Shown here in pieces: positions 25,977 through 36,100 of a stretch of 64,000 bases of DNA. The stretch is from contig OY764876.1 of the NCBI GenBank assembly GCA_963668595.1, positions 186,001-250,000 of the forward strand, in the 5' to 3' direction. Each line of letters opens with the position of its first letter. Position 1 is the stretch's first letter. Under the pieces are notes generated by a model. That model did no database searches and was not told the origin of the DNA. It was given only the letters and a program-made list of their open reading frames with translations. Position numbers and translations under genes: made by a program. This DNA is from GWE2-42-39 sp963668595. Its GTDB lineage: Bacteria > Bacteroidota > Bacteroidia > Bacteroidales > Prolixibacteraceae.

Positions 25977-28319
25977 ATGACTAAGTCTTTTGGTATATAC
26001 TTGATAGTTGTGTTGTCATTGCATCTATCATTTTTCGCTTATTCTCAGACAGAATCAGATATTCAGTGGAAAGCAAGTTGGATTTCTGAAAATTTTTCGC
26101 AGAATACAAGTAACTCATGGTACTGTTTTCGTAAATCATTCCGTATAGCTGCTGTACCCAAACAGGCCGTCGCTCGTATTGCAGTTGATAGTAAATATTG
26201 GATGTGGATCAATGGCGACCTAGTGGTATTTGAAGGAGGATTAAAACGAGGTCCGAATCCCAATGATACGTATTACGATGAACTTGATTTGGCTCCGTTT
26301 CTTTGTGAGGGAGATAATACTATCGCCATCTTGGTCTGGTATTTTGGTAAAGACGGTTTTTCTCATCACAGTAGTGGAAAAGCTGGTTTGTTATTTGAAT
26401 GCGTTTCTCCTGAAGTTGAAATACTGAGTGATAAATCATGGAAAGCAATTCTTCATCCGGCTTACGAAACAGGAAGTCTTCCTTTCCCTAATTTTCGTTT
26501 GCCAGAATCAAATATCCGTTTTGATGCGCGTTGCGATATTAAGAATTGGATTGACCAAAGATATAACGACCAGTGGTGGGGGAACGCTCGGGAGTGGGGA
26601 GTCCCTCCTGTATTTCCCTGGAACGAATTGCATAAAAGAACCATTCCTTTCTGGAAAACATCTTTATTGAATGATTATGAAAATACGATTCATTTTCCGT
26701 TTGATAGCGATGGAGATACAATTGTTTGCAGACTTTCTGCAAATCTGCAAATTACTCCGTATCTGAAAATTGAATCAATTGCTGGAAAATCTATTGATAT
26801 TCAAACTGATAATTATCGGGGAGGAGGCCAAATAAATCTTCGGGCAGAATACGTTACTTGCGATGGAGTTCAGGAATATGAAAGTTATGGGTGGCTTAAT
26901 GGACATCAGGTTATTTATATAATCCCTAAGGGGGTTCGTGTTCTCGATTTAAAATATAGGGAAACCGGATTTGATACAGAATTTGCAGGTAATTTTCATT
27001 GTTCTGATGATTTTTTAAACCGACTTTGGGAAAAATCGAGGCGTACGTTATATGTAACGATGCGCGATACATATATGGATTGTCCGGATAGGGAACGTGC
27101 CCAATGGTGGGGTGATGAAGTGAATGAGGGAGGAGAAGCTTTTTATGCTTTATGTCCGAAAAGTCATTCTCTTTTTCGGAAAGGAATGTATGAACTAATT
27201 GGATGGCAGCGGAGCGATAGTACTTTGTTCTCGCCTGTTCCTGCCGGAAATTGGAATACTGAACTTCCTTGTCAGATGCTGTCAAGTATTGGTTATTACG
27301 GTTTCTGGAATTACTATTTGCATACAGGCGATCGTCAAACAATTGCTGATTTATATCCGGGAGTACGAAAATATTTGCATGTGTGGAAGACACATCCTGA
27401 TGGAACAGTCATTTTTCGTCCTGGAGAATGGACTTGGGGGGATTGGGGAGACAATCGAGACTTGGAATTGATATACAATGCCTTGTATTATTTGGCGTTG
27501 AAAGGCGCATTGAACATGGCAGGAGTATTAGGCAAAAATGAAGATGTTTTGGAATATTCGAAAATAATGAGCCGTCTGAAAAATGCATATAATCGTCAAT
27601 TTTGGACTGGTAGCTGTTACCGACATCCTGCTTATCGTGGAATGACCGACGATAGAAGTCAGGCTCTCGCTGTAGTTTCAGGTTTGGCTGATTCGGATAA
27701 ATATCCTGCTTTGCTTGAGACCTTAAAAAAAGAAGAACATGCCAGTCCTTACATGGAGAAATATGTGCTTGAAGCTTTGTTTATGATGGGATACGATGAG
27801 TATGCTTTATTTCGAATGAAAAAGCGTTTTGCAGAAATGGTCAATCATCCTCTTTTCACTACTCTTTTTGAAGGGTGGGGCATTGGAGCCAATGGTTTTG
27901 GCGGAGGAACAAATAATCATGCATGGAGTGGTGGAGGATTAACATTGTTATCGCAGTATTTATGTGGTATTTCTCCATTGGAACCGGCATATTCGCGAAT
28001 TGGTATTTTTCCTCACCCTTCTGCAATAAAATCAGCGGCAGCTACTGTTTTGTCTGTAAAAGGTGTGATTCAAAGTAGTTTTTTGCAGAAAACGAATGAA
28101 TTTATTCTTGACGTAATAATTCCTGAAGGAACTGTTACTGAGCTTGGTATCCCGGAAGAAGCAGTTGAACTTGTCCGCGCTAATAATCAGATCGTATGGG
28201 AAAAGAACAAAAATCAAAGAAAATCTCTTTCTGGAATAAAATTTCTTTTCAGAGCGAATGGCTATCTAGTTTTTGAAGCTCAACCGGGAATGTGGAGCTT
28301 TTCTGCATCAAAAAAATGA
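25977..28319 (+). CDS. GH78-like alpha-L-rhamnosidase-type enzyme (PUL B)
   Basis: A 780-residue secreted protein. The ATG at 25977 (MTKSFGIYLIVVLSLHLSFF) gives a signal peptide; an ATG 31 codons upstream does not and is rejected. The N-terminal half holds jelly-roll beta domains (about residues 25-340; WKASWISE, FRKSF, RIAVDSKYWMWINGD). The C-terminal half is an alpha/alpha six-barrel (about 350-690) with the GH78-like active-site motif DCPDRERAQWWGDEVNEGGE, then GEWTWGDWGDN, and later GGTNNHAWSGGG. These match inverting rhamnosidases, but related six-barrel families with other specificities share the pattern. Context with GH20 and GH2 suggests a branched heteroglycan with a deoxy-sugar or related end group. 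The C-terminal small beta domain (about 690-780) is usual. Confidence 0.8.
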   Translation: MTKSFGIYLIVVLSLHLSFFAYSQTESDIQWKASWISENFSQNTSNSWYCFRKSFRIAAVPKQAVARIAVDSKYWMWINGDLVVFEGGLKRGPNPNDTYYDELDLAPFLCEGDNTIAILVWYFGKDGFSHHSSGKAGLLFECVSPEVEILSDKSWKAILHPAYETGSLPFPNFRLPESNIRFDARCDIKNWIDQRYNDQWWGNAREWGVPPVFPWNELHKRTIPFWKTSLLNDYENTIHFPFDSDGDTIVCRLSANLQITPYLKIESIAGKSIDIQTDNYRGGGQINLRAEYVTCDGVQEYESYGWLNGHQVIYIIPKGVRVLDLKYRETGFDTEFAGNFHCSDDFLNRLWEKSRRTLYVTMRDTYMDCPDRERAQWWGDEVNEGGEAFYALCPKSHSLFRKGMYELIGWQRSDSTLFSPVPAGNWNTELPCQMLSSIGYYGFWNYYLHTGDRQTIADLYPGVRKYLHVWKTHPDGTVIFRPGEWTWGDWGDNRDLELIYNALYYLALKGALNMAGVLGKNEDVLEYSKIMSRLKNAYNRQFWTGSCYRHPAYRGMTDDRSQALAVVSGLADSDKYPALLETLKKEEHASPYMEKYVLEALFMMGYDEYALFRMKKRFAEMVNHPLFTTLFEGWGIGANGFGGGTNNHAWSGGGLTLLSQYLCGISPLEPAYSRIGIFPHPSAIKSAAATVLSVKGVIQSSFLQKTNEFILDVIIPEGTVTELGIPEEAVELVRANNQIVWEKNKNQRKSLSGIKFLFRANGYLVFEAQPGMWSFSASKK

Positions 28320-28365
28320 TATTTAGAATGTTAAAAATGTGTGAGTAATTTATAATAGAATATAT

Positions 28366-31071
28366 ATGAGTAGGTTCGTGTTTTATCTGTTGTCGTTGCT
28401 TGGGGTATTAATTGTTCCTTTTCCGAGTATGGCGAAAAACAATATTCTTCTTTCTGAATATTCGAAAGCCGGTTTTTTTGAAGTGAAAAACAGCGGCAGG
28501 GAAGTATTCAATTTTAATGTGGGTTGGCGTTTCTTAAAGGGGAAGGCTGCATTGGCCGAACTTTCGGATTTTGATGACTCTGCGTGGGAAGTAGTAAATT
28601 GTCCACATGGTTTGGAGTGGATTTCTACGGAATCAAGTGGTTCTAATAATTATCAGGGCGAAGCATGGTATCGGAAACATTTTTCGATTGAATCATCTAT
28701 CGAAAACAAGGAGTTGAGCCTTTATTTTGAGGCGGTGATGGGAAAATGTAAAGTGTGGCTGGATGGCGAATTGTTAGCGGAACATTTTGGCGGTTTTTTA
28801 CCATTTTCGGTGAACTTGACCGGAAAACTGAAAGCGGGAAAAAACCATGTACTGGCAGTTTGGGCTGATAACAGCAATGATCCTGATTATCCTCCCGGCA
28901 AAGCGCAGGATGTACTCGACTTTTCTTATTTCGGTGGAATTTACCGTGATGTGTGGTTGGTCGCTAAAAATGCTGTGTTTGTAAGCGATTCAAACAATGC
29001 CGGTATCGTTGCTGGTGGAGGATTATTTGTGCGTACTACCAGCATTGCTGATAGCCATGCATCAATTAATATTCAGGCAGACATTAGAAATGAATCAGCA
29101 AAAACTGAAAATGTTCAGGTGTTGCTATTGTTGAAAGATGCAGATGGACAGCTTGTTTCACAGTCTGCTGTGCAGGTAAAAATCGACAGTCATTCTTCGG
29201 CCAAAATCAATAAAGATCTAAAGGTAGAACAAGCTAGTTTGTGGTCCCCGGCCAATCCTTATTTGTACCGACTTGAAGTGCTCGTTCAGAATAAAAAGAA
29301 GGAAACCATCGATGGAGTGGCAACAAAAGTTGGAGTGCGCATCATCGATTTTCGTGGAAAAGAAGGCTTTTTTCTGAATAATAAACCGTATCAGGGTAAG
29401 TTGATGGGGGTGAATCGCCATCAGGATCATGCTTATGTGGGAAATGCACTTCCCAATTTGGGGCAATGGCTTGATGCACGCATTCTGAAAGATGCCGGTT
29501 GCGACATTATTCGTGCAGCGCATTACCCGGTCGATCCAGCTTTTATGGATGCCTGCGATGCGCTGGGACTTTTTTACATTGTAGCAACTCCGGGCTGGCA
29601 GTTTTGGAACGAAAAACCAATTTTTGCTCAGCGTGTTTTCGACGATATTCGTAATATGGTACGTCGCGACCGCAATCATCCCTGTGTGCTGATGTGGGAA
29701 CCGATCCTGAATGAAACCTGGTATCCCGACGATTTTGCACAGAAAGTACATCAGCTTGTTCACGAAGAATATCCTTATCAGGGAGCATTTACTGTTTGCG
29801 ATGCCGAGGCCAAAGGACAGGAACATTTCGATGTGATTTATTCGCATCCGTTTGAAAGTGGTTTCTGGAGCAATAAATACGCCAACACTCCCGAAAATGT
29901 GAAGAAGCTAATGATTCATTATGAAAAAGAGAATCGATGCATATTTACCCGCGAATGGGGCGACTGTGTGGATGACTGGAATTCGCACAATTCGCCAAGC
30001 AGGGTAAGTCGAGGATGGGGCGAACATGCCCAGTTGGTTCAGGTGAATCATTATGCCAATCCCGATTATATTTACACCTGTTGGGAATCGTTGCACCAAA
30101 CCCCGCCTCAGCATGTAGGCGGCGCATTATGGCATTCATTTGACCATCAGCGGGGGTATCATCCCGATCCGTTTTACGGAGGAATTGCCGATGTTTTCCG
30201 TCAGCCAAAATATTCGTATTACCTGTTTGCCAGTCAGCGCGATGTGAGTGAGAACAATGCCCCAATGGTTTATATTGCTCACGAAATGACTCCTTTTTCA
30301 GAAAAAGATGTAACTGTTTTTACAAACTGCGAAGAAGTTCGCCTGATTGTTCTGGGAAAAGATACACTGACTCAGAAACCTGCAGATCAGGGGTTAAAAA
30401 TGCCACATCCGATGGTCGTCTTTAAGGATGTATTCGATTTCATGGAGCTAAAGTCATTAAATCGTCAAAGAAAGTCGTCGCAGGCCTGTTTAGTTGCCGA
30501 AGGGTTCATCGGAGGTAAAGTGGTGGCCCGATATGAAAAGAGACCAGCACTTCGTCCGGCCAAAATTGTTCTTTCCATTGAAAACAAAGGAATGACATTG
30601 GAAGCTAATGGTTCCGATTTTGTTACGGTTGTAGCTTCGGTAACCGATGCTGCCGGAAATGTGAAAAGATTGAATAATTCGACGATCCGTTTTGATGTGG
30701 AAGGTGAAGGCGAATTACTGGGCGGAGCAGAAAACGAAGCCAATCCGCGGAAACTGGAATGGGGAACAGCTCCTGCGCTGATTCGTTCCATGCTGAAATC
30801 GGGAGTTATTAAAGTGAAAGCTTCACTTATAGATGAAGGGATTAATACGCCAGTAGCAGGCGAGTTGGTTTTTGAGACTATCCCTGCCCGGGACCAAATG
30901 ATATACGGCGAAACAGGTCACGCTACTTCCTGTAATTCCGTCTCTTCTGAAAGAAAGGAGACAGATAATTCAGAATTATTGATGAAATTGAAGCAACTCG
31001 AGGCCGAACTGAAAGAGTATAAGCTGAGAGAGGTTGAACGTCAACAACAAGAATTCGAGGGGAAAAAATAA
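28366..31071 (+). CDS. GH2 family beta-galactosidase-like enzyme with C-terminal coiled coil (PUL B)
   Basis: A 901-residue secreted enzyme with signal peptide (cleavage near SMA-KN). Domains: sugar-binding jelly roll (about 45-210; FNVGWRFLKG, WYRKHFSIE), Ig-like middle (about 220-325), catalytic TIM barrel (about 330-620). MGVNRHQDH, RAAHYPVDPAFMDACDALGL, MWEPILNETWYP (acid/base Glu after Asn) and CIFTREWGD (nucleophile Glu candidate) support retaining GH2 chemistry, either beta-galactosidase or a close relative. A Big/DUF-like beta domain follows (about 740-830). The final 40 residues (LLMKLKQLEAELKEYKLREV and on) are a highly charged coiled coil that GH2 enzymes do not normally carry. Last gene of PUL B; a strong hairpin terminator begins 4 bases after the stop. 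Confidence 0.9.
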   Translation: MSRFVFYLLSLLGVLIVPFPSMAKNNILLSEYSKAGFFEVKNSGREVFNFNVGWRFLKGKAALAELSDFDDSAWEVVNCPHGLEWISTESSGSNNYQGEAWYRKHFSIESSIENKELSLYFEAVMGKCKVWLDGELLAEHFGGFLPFSVNLTGKLKAGKNHVLAVWADNSNDPDYPPGKAQDVLDFSYFGGIYRDVWLVAKNAVFVSDSNNAGIVAGGGLFVRTTSIADSHASINIQADIRNESAKTENVQVLLLLKDADGQLVSQSAVQVKIDSHSSAKINKDLKVEQASLWSPANPYLYRLEVLVQNKKKETIDGVATKVGVRIIDFRGKEGFFLNNKPYQGKLMGVNRHQDHAYVGNALPNLGQWLDARILKDAGCDIIRAAHYPVDPAFMDACDALGLFYIVATPGWQFWNEKPIFAQRVFDDIRNMVRRDRNHPCVLMWEPILNETWYPDDFAQKVHQLVHEEYPYQGAFTVCDAEAKGQEHFDVIYSHPFESGFWSNKYANTPENVKKLMIHYEKENRCIFTREWGDCVDDWNSHNSPSRVSRGWGEHAQLVQVNHYANPDYIYTCWESLHQTPPQHVGGALWHSFDHQRGYHPDPFYGGIADVFRQPKYSYYLFASQRDVSENNAPMVYIAHEMTPFSEKDVTVFTNCEEVRLIVLGKDTLTQKPADQGLKMPHPMVVFKDVFDFMELKSLNRQRKSSQACLVAEGFIGGKVVARYEKRPALRPAKIVLSIENKGMTLEANGSDFVTVVASVTDAAGNVKRLNNSTIRFDVEGEGELLGGAENEANPRKLEWGTAPALIRSMLKSGVIKVKASLIDEGINTPVAGELVFETIPARDQMIYGETGHATSCNSVSSERKETDNSELLMKLKQLEAELKEYKLREVERQQQEFEGKK

Positions 31072-31075
31072 CTAT

Positions 31076-31126
31076 CTAAATAGTTCTGACAGACAGTTTT
31101 GTTGGTCAGAACTATTTAGTTTTATT
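31076..31126 (+). terminator. Strong terminator closing PUL B
   Basis: CTAAATAGTTCTGAC (31076-31090) pairs perfectly with GTCAGAACTATTTAG (31105-31119), 15 bp, followed by TTTTATTG. Confidence 0.85.
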
Positions 31127-31195
31127 GTGCCTGTTTTTTTTCGCTTTTTTGTGTGTATGTCATTTTTTTTCGAAATAGAAAAAGGGAGGAGTATT

Positions 31196-31285
31196 TTTCC
31201 CGTTTTAGACCAGAAAATATTGATTCGTCGGAATGCCGTAAAATTTCAATTGATAAAAGAATGGGAATTTTTACGGCATTTTTTT
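31196..31285 (+). repeat. Copy 2 of the terminator-bearing repeat, in front of the PUL C sigma gene
   Basis: Nearly identical to 12558-12648, including the 13 bases that encode the last residues and stop of the PUL A sulfatase in copy 1, although there is no sulfatase here. It carries the same hairpin (GCCGTAAAATT at 31235-31245 with AATTTTTACGGC at 31266-31277 and a T run). The rest of 31127-31362 holds only T-rich sequence and no convincing gene. Confidence 0.85.
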
Positions 31286-31362
31286 CTCCGGAAAGTATTT
31301 TAATCCTGATTCCTGATTTAAATAAAAATCAGTTATTTTGGTGGTAATTTATCTGGCTGAAA

Positions 31363-31932
31363 ATGAAAGGCACATCCTCATGCGATATTTTTAATGAAAT
31401 AAGGCAAGGAAATAATCGAACATTTAATTTGTTGTTTGATGATTATTATCTTCCCTTGTGCCACTTTTCAAATCGGTATGTGAACGACATGGATACTGCC
31501 CGTTCACTTGTTCAAGAGGTTTTTGTTGCGATTTGGACCAACCGGGAACGATTAATTATTAATCATTCCATAAAATCATACCTGTATCATGCGGTAAAAA
31601 ACAAATCAATTAATTTGTTGAAATCAGGAAAACACAATTCAACTATCGACGATACAATTTCGGGGATACCGGCACAACCTTTTCTCGATCTTGTTGAAGA
31701 GGCTGAATTGCAAGGATTGATTAATAAGTCAATAAATCAATTGCCTGAAAAGTGTCGCGAAATATTTCTATTAAGTCGTTTTGAAGAACTGAAATATACT
31801 GAAATAGCCGTTAAATTGAATATTTCCGTAAAAACAGTTGAAATGCAAATGGGAATTGCATTGAAGCGGCTTCGTGAGAAATTATCAGATTACCAGTCGT
31901 TTAATTTGTTTTATTTTTTATTTCAAAAATAA
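31363..31932 (+). CDS. ECF RNA polymerase sigma factor, FecI-like (PUL C)
   Basis: A 189-residue sigma factor with region 2 (FNLLFDDYYLPLCHFSNRYV, RSLVQEVFVAIWTNRE) and region 4 (LPEKCREIFLLSRFEELKYTE, then LNISVKTVEMQMGIALKRLR). It is followed by a FecR gene 65 bases later and by SusC/SusD. It is closest in layout to the PUL B sigma gene: both come directly after a copy of the same terminator-bearing repeat, which suggests that PUL modules here arose or moved by recombination at these junctions. No clear TAnnTTTG box is seen in front. Confidence 0.93.
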   Translation: MKGTSSCDIFNEIRQGNNRTFNLLFDDYYLPLCHFSNRYVNDMDTARSLVQEVFVAIWTNRERLIINHSIKSYLYHAVKNKSINLLKSGKHNSTIDDTISGIPAQPFLDLVEEAELQGLINKSINQLPEKCREIFLLSRFEELKYTEIAVKLNISVKTVEMQMGIALKRLREKLSDYQSFNLFYFLFQK

Positions 31933-31997
31933 ACCGATTTTCTTTACAGGGTACGAAGCTTTTTTTTTGTCAGAGAAGAAATTTTAGACTGGCAAAA

Positions 31998-33005
31998 ATG
32001 AGCGAATCTCTCAATCATATTGATATTTTAATCGGGAAATGTGTTTCCGGTAATGCTACTCAAGACGAATTACAGGAATTGGAACAATGGAAATCCGAAT
32101 CGAAGAATAATCTTTCCGTTTTTCAAGCAGCGACCAAAGCCTGGTCGAATAGTCAAAATATTATTTCAGAAAAAGAATTGCACAACGATAGGAATGATGT
32201 AATGGCAGATATTCTAACGAAGCAATCGGCTCAAATAAGAAGTCATCGATTAGTATCTCGCTGGTTAAAAATTGCTGCAATTATCGTACTTCCAATATTT
32301 TTAGCGGGCAGTTGGTCGCTTATTCAGAATTTTTCAGGAGCTGGTTTAGTCGATCAGTACTGTGAAATTTGCTCGTCTCACGGAAATGTTTCGAAGTGTA
32401 CTTTGCCTGACGGAACCGAAGTTTGGATCAATGCCGATTCAAAAGTGAGTTACAACGCTGCATCGTTCAATAAAGCGGACCGTGAAGTTAAAATTGATGG
32501 AGAAGCTTATTTCGAGGTAACAAAGAATAAGCGGAAACCTTTTCGGGTGGCTACCTCCGTTGCCAGTATTCTTGTTACCGGAACTTCGTTTAACGTTAAG
32601 GCATATTCCGAGGATGGAACTTTCGAATCAGTTCTTACTGAAGGAAGTATTGAGATGAAACTGAATTCGGAAAACGCTCAGACAATACGAATGAAACCGG
32701 GAGAACGAGCTGTTTTTGATGGAGTGCAGGGAATTAAAATATCAACGGTTAATCCGAAAAAATATAGTTCATGGCGTACCGGAGAACTTTTCTTCGACGA
32801 TGCAACCTTGAACGATCTGTTGAAAGAGTTGAGTCGTATTTATAATGTCAAATTTCATTTGGAAGATAAAACACTCGGAGAATCACGATTCCGCGGAATG
32901 TTTAGCTACGATAGCAATTTGATTGATGCGCTGGATAAGATTAAGGATACTTCTGGTTTGAATTATTCACTCCGGAACAGCGAAGTGTGGATCACAAAAG
33001 AATAA
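31998..33005 (+). CDS. FecR-family anti-sigma factor (PUL C)
   Basis: A 335-residue anti-sigma factor: cytoplasmic helical part (residues 1-88), membrane segment near 90-108, periplasmic FecR domain (about 120-230; LPDGTEVWINADSKVSYN, IDGEAYFEVTKNKRKPF) and C-terminal DUF4974 domain (about 258-330; ELFFDDATLNDLLKELSRIYN). It should hold the sigma factor encoded before it and be released by contact with the STN domain of the SusC at 33161. Confidence 0.94.
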   Translation: MSESLNHIDILIGKCVSGNATQDELQELEQWKSESKNNLSVFQAATKAWSNSQNIISEKELHNDRNDVMADILTKQSAQIRSHRLVSRWLKIAAIIVLPIFLAGSWSLIQNFSGAGLVDQYCEICSSHGNVSKCTLPDGTEVWINADSKVSYNAASFNKADREVKIDGEAYFEVTKNKRKPFRVATSVASILVTGTSFNVKAYSEDGTFESVLTEGSIEMKLNSENAQTIRMKPGERAVFDGVQGIKISTVNPKKYSSWRTGELFFDDATLNDLLKELSRIYNVKFHLEDKTLGESRFRGMFSYDSNLIDALDKIKDTSGLNYSLRNSEVWITKE

Positions 33006-33011
33006 TATAAA

Positions 33012-33100
33012 AGCTCAATAGAATGAAGACAACACGCTTTGGATAACATTGAGCTGTAGCATGGCTAAAAAAGAAGAGGAAATGTTGGTCGCATTCCCTC
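33012..33100 (+). promoter_or_regulatory. Two hairpins in the susC leader of PUL C
   Basis: AGCTCAAT (33012-33019) pairs with ATTGAGCT (33048-33055); then GAGGAAATG (33076-33084) pairs 8 of 9 with CATTCCCTC (33092-33100). A short GCTGT/ACAGC palindrome follows at 33115-33127. They sit in the 155-base gap between fecR and susC, where the other two PULs also have a hairpin. They could end the sigma/FecR transcript or control susC. Confidence 0.45.
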
Positions 33101-33160
33101 TCTCTACCTACTTAGCTGTAATACAGCCAATTCAGTTTATTAATTAAAACACACAAATCT

Positions 33161-36100
33161 ATGAAAAAAAAATTAGATGCAGGGGGCAGGAAATGCTCTT
33201 GCACAAAAAAACTATGGATGATTATGAGACTATCTGTCGTTTTACTTTTACTGTCGATGTTCACTGCTGTAGCAGGAGTTCATTCTCAAAATACGAAATT
33301 GAGTCTGAAAATGGACAAGGTTCGTATTGCAGATGTTTTCGAAGAAATTGAACGACAGTCAAACTATTATTTCTTTTACAGCAGAGATAAATTTGATGAT
33401 TCTCGTCTTGTTACAATCGATATTCAGGGAAAAACGGTGGAGCAGGTTCTGAAAGATTTATTCAGTAAAGAATCTGTTTCGTATAAAATCGTTGATCGCA
33501 ATATCCTGATTGAAGTAAATGGAAGTGGATCAATCGGTGTATCGCAGCAGAAAATAAAGGTTAGCGGAAAGGTGACCGATGTGACGGGGGCTGTTCTTCC
33601 TGGCGTAGCCGTTCAGCTAAAAGGAACCAATGAAGGAGTTGTCACCAATTTTGATGGCGTGTATTCCATCAGTTTTGTTCCTTCCGATGGCATACTGATT
33701 TATTCTTTTGTTGGGATGAAAACTCAGGAAATAGAGATTGCCGGGCGGTCGCAAATTGATGTGCAGTTGCATGAAGATGCAATTGGTATTGAGGAAGTTG
33801 TTGCAATTGGATATGGTGTTCAGCGCAAACGTGATATTACTGGATCTATTGCTTCAATTGATGGAGAGACCATGCAAAATTCATCGGTAAAAGATGTGAT
33901 GTCGGCTTTGCGGGGAAGAGCAAGTGGTGTTCAGGTTGTTTCAAATTCGGGTGCTCCCGGCGATGGCGTTAGCGTGATGGTGCGCGGACAATCTTCGTTG
34001 AACTCGGGCAACGAACCGCTGTATATTGTTGATGGTGTTCCGGTTGAAACCTCTTCGCTTTCCTTACTGAATGGTTGGGAATCGCATGGATTGAACCCAC
34101 TGTCAGATATTAACCCCAGGGATATCGAGTCAATGGAAGTGTTGAAAGACGGTGCTTCGACTGCAATTTATGGTTCGCGTGCTGCAAATGGTGTAATTAT
34201 AATTACCACAAAACGGGGAAAAGAAGGCCGGGCTAACATTAATGTAAATGTTTCTACCGGAGTAAGCAATTTGACCCGAAAATTAAGTGTTCTGAATGCA
34301 CAACAATGGCGAGAAATAATTATTGATACCTATAAAAACCTGGATGCTTATAATAATTCGGCAACGTATAGCGAACCACACTGGACCGCAATTGATTCGT
34401 TGAATCCGATGAATAGCGGAGATGTCGATTGGCAGGATGTTATGTACCGGACAGCATGGCAAAAACAGGCAGACCTTTCAATTACAGGAGGAACCAACGC
34501 TGCTAAATATGCATTCAGTACATCAGTACTCGATCAGGATGGTATTCTTTTGGCTTCAAACTATAAACGATTGACTTCTCGTTTGAATACTGACTTTGTC
34601 GTTCGTCCCAATGTTCGTCTGGGCTATAGTTTGTCTTTTTCTCGTGCACTCAATAATCGTATTAATGCAGGGGGAACAGGAAACAATAGTTTGGTGCAAT
34701 CAATATTGGTAAGGCCACCAACATATTCGCTTACTTATCCGGATGGTTCACCGATCAATTATTTTAACGGAAAACGAAATCCTGTTGGATTGGCGGAAGA
34801 ATGTACTCATTTAAATACCACGAACCGGGTAATTGGAAATCAATATATTGAAATCGAAATAATAAAGGGATTGAAATTCAAAACCAATGTCAGTCTCGAT
34901 TTTATTTCAATGAAAGAAGATGAATTTTATCCAACAACAGTTGATTACCGTGCTGGTTATAATTCAGGAGCAGTGCGGGTTAGCACAAACTTAACCTGGG
35001 CAAATGAGAATTATCTGACCTTCGAAAAAACAATTAACGAGGATCATCATTTATCTGCATTAGCGGGTTTTAGTCAGCAAGCCTGGAAACTGGAAACTAC
35101 CGGTTTAAACGGAATGTATTTTGCCAGCGATAATATCCGAACGTTGAATGGTGCCGGAACAATATCGAACCAGCAGGTGAATACAACAGTAGAGCACGGG
35201 CTTGCTTCTTTTTATGGTCGGTTATCGTATAATTACAAGAGCAAGTATTTGCTTCAGGCCAATCTTCGGGCCGATGGTTCGTCTCGTTTTGGCGACGATA
35301 AACGCTTCGGTTACTTTCCTTCAACTTCACTGGCATGGCGTTTTTCTGATGAAGAGTTTTTGCAGAATCAGAAATTCTTATCCGATGGGAAAATTCGTTT
35401 TAGTGTTGGACAAACCGGAAATGAGGCCATTGGAAATTATACCTCCCAAGGAGAATTTGCATTGGGAGCGAATTATCTGACTAATTCGGGTGCAGCTCCG
35501 TCAATTATGCCTAATACAGGACTTTCATGGGAAACCACTACCCAGTATGATGGAGGGATAGATCTTTCAGTTTTGGATAGTCGTATTGTTTTTACTGCCG
35601 ATGCGTATTTGAAAAAAACAAAAGATTTGTTGTTTGCAGTACCAATTCCTGAAACAACAGGCTTCAATTATATTACTCAAAACATCGGGAATATTGAAAA
35701 TAAAGGTTTAGAATTTTCTTTAACTACCTATAATCTGACCGGGAAACTGCGATGGACTTCAACCTTAAATATTGGGATGAACCGAAACAAGATAACAAGT
35801 TTGCCGAAGGAAGTTCTTACAAATGGGTTTATACAAAATGGATCATATCATATTCTGAAAGAAGGTGAATCGATTGGTACTTTTTATGGGTGGAAATTTC
35901 TGGGCGTTTATTCGCGCGACGAAGACAATGTAAATCAGGTACGGAATGGTTCTTCCAACGGAAAATTATTCCGTGGGGGTGATCCTATTTGGGATGATTT
36001 GAATGGCGACCACATTATCGATGCGAACGATAAACAAATTATTGGCAATGCTCAGGCTGATTTTACAGGTGGTTTCAATAACGATATCTCGTATAAAAAC

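Noticed and set aside
29218..29847. Long antisense frame inside the GH2 gene
   Set aside because: Opposite to the GH2 catalytic barrel with no protein-like motif of its own.
31235..31285. PUL C sigma gene expressed by read-through from PUL B
   Set aside because: Two strong terminators (31076-31126 and 31235-31285) lie between, so a separate promoter is more likely even though I cannot point to it.
31153..31347. Short plus-strand frames between the GH2 gene and the PUL C sigma gene
   Set aside because: They run through the duplicated terminator and T-rich DNA and have no signal, motif or ribosome-binding site.
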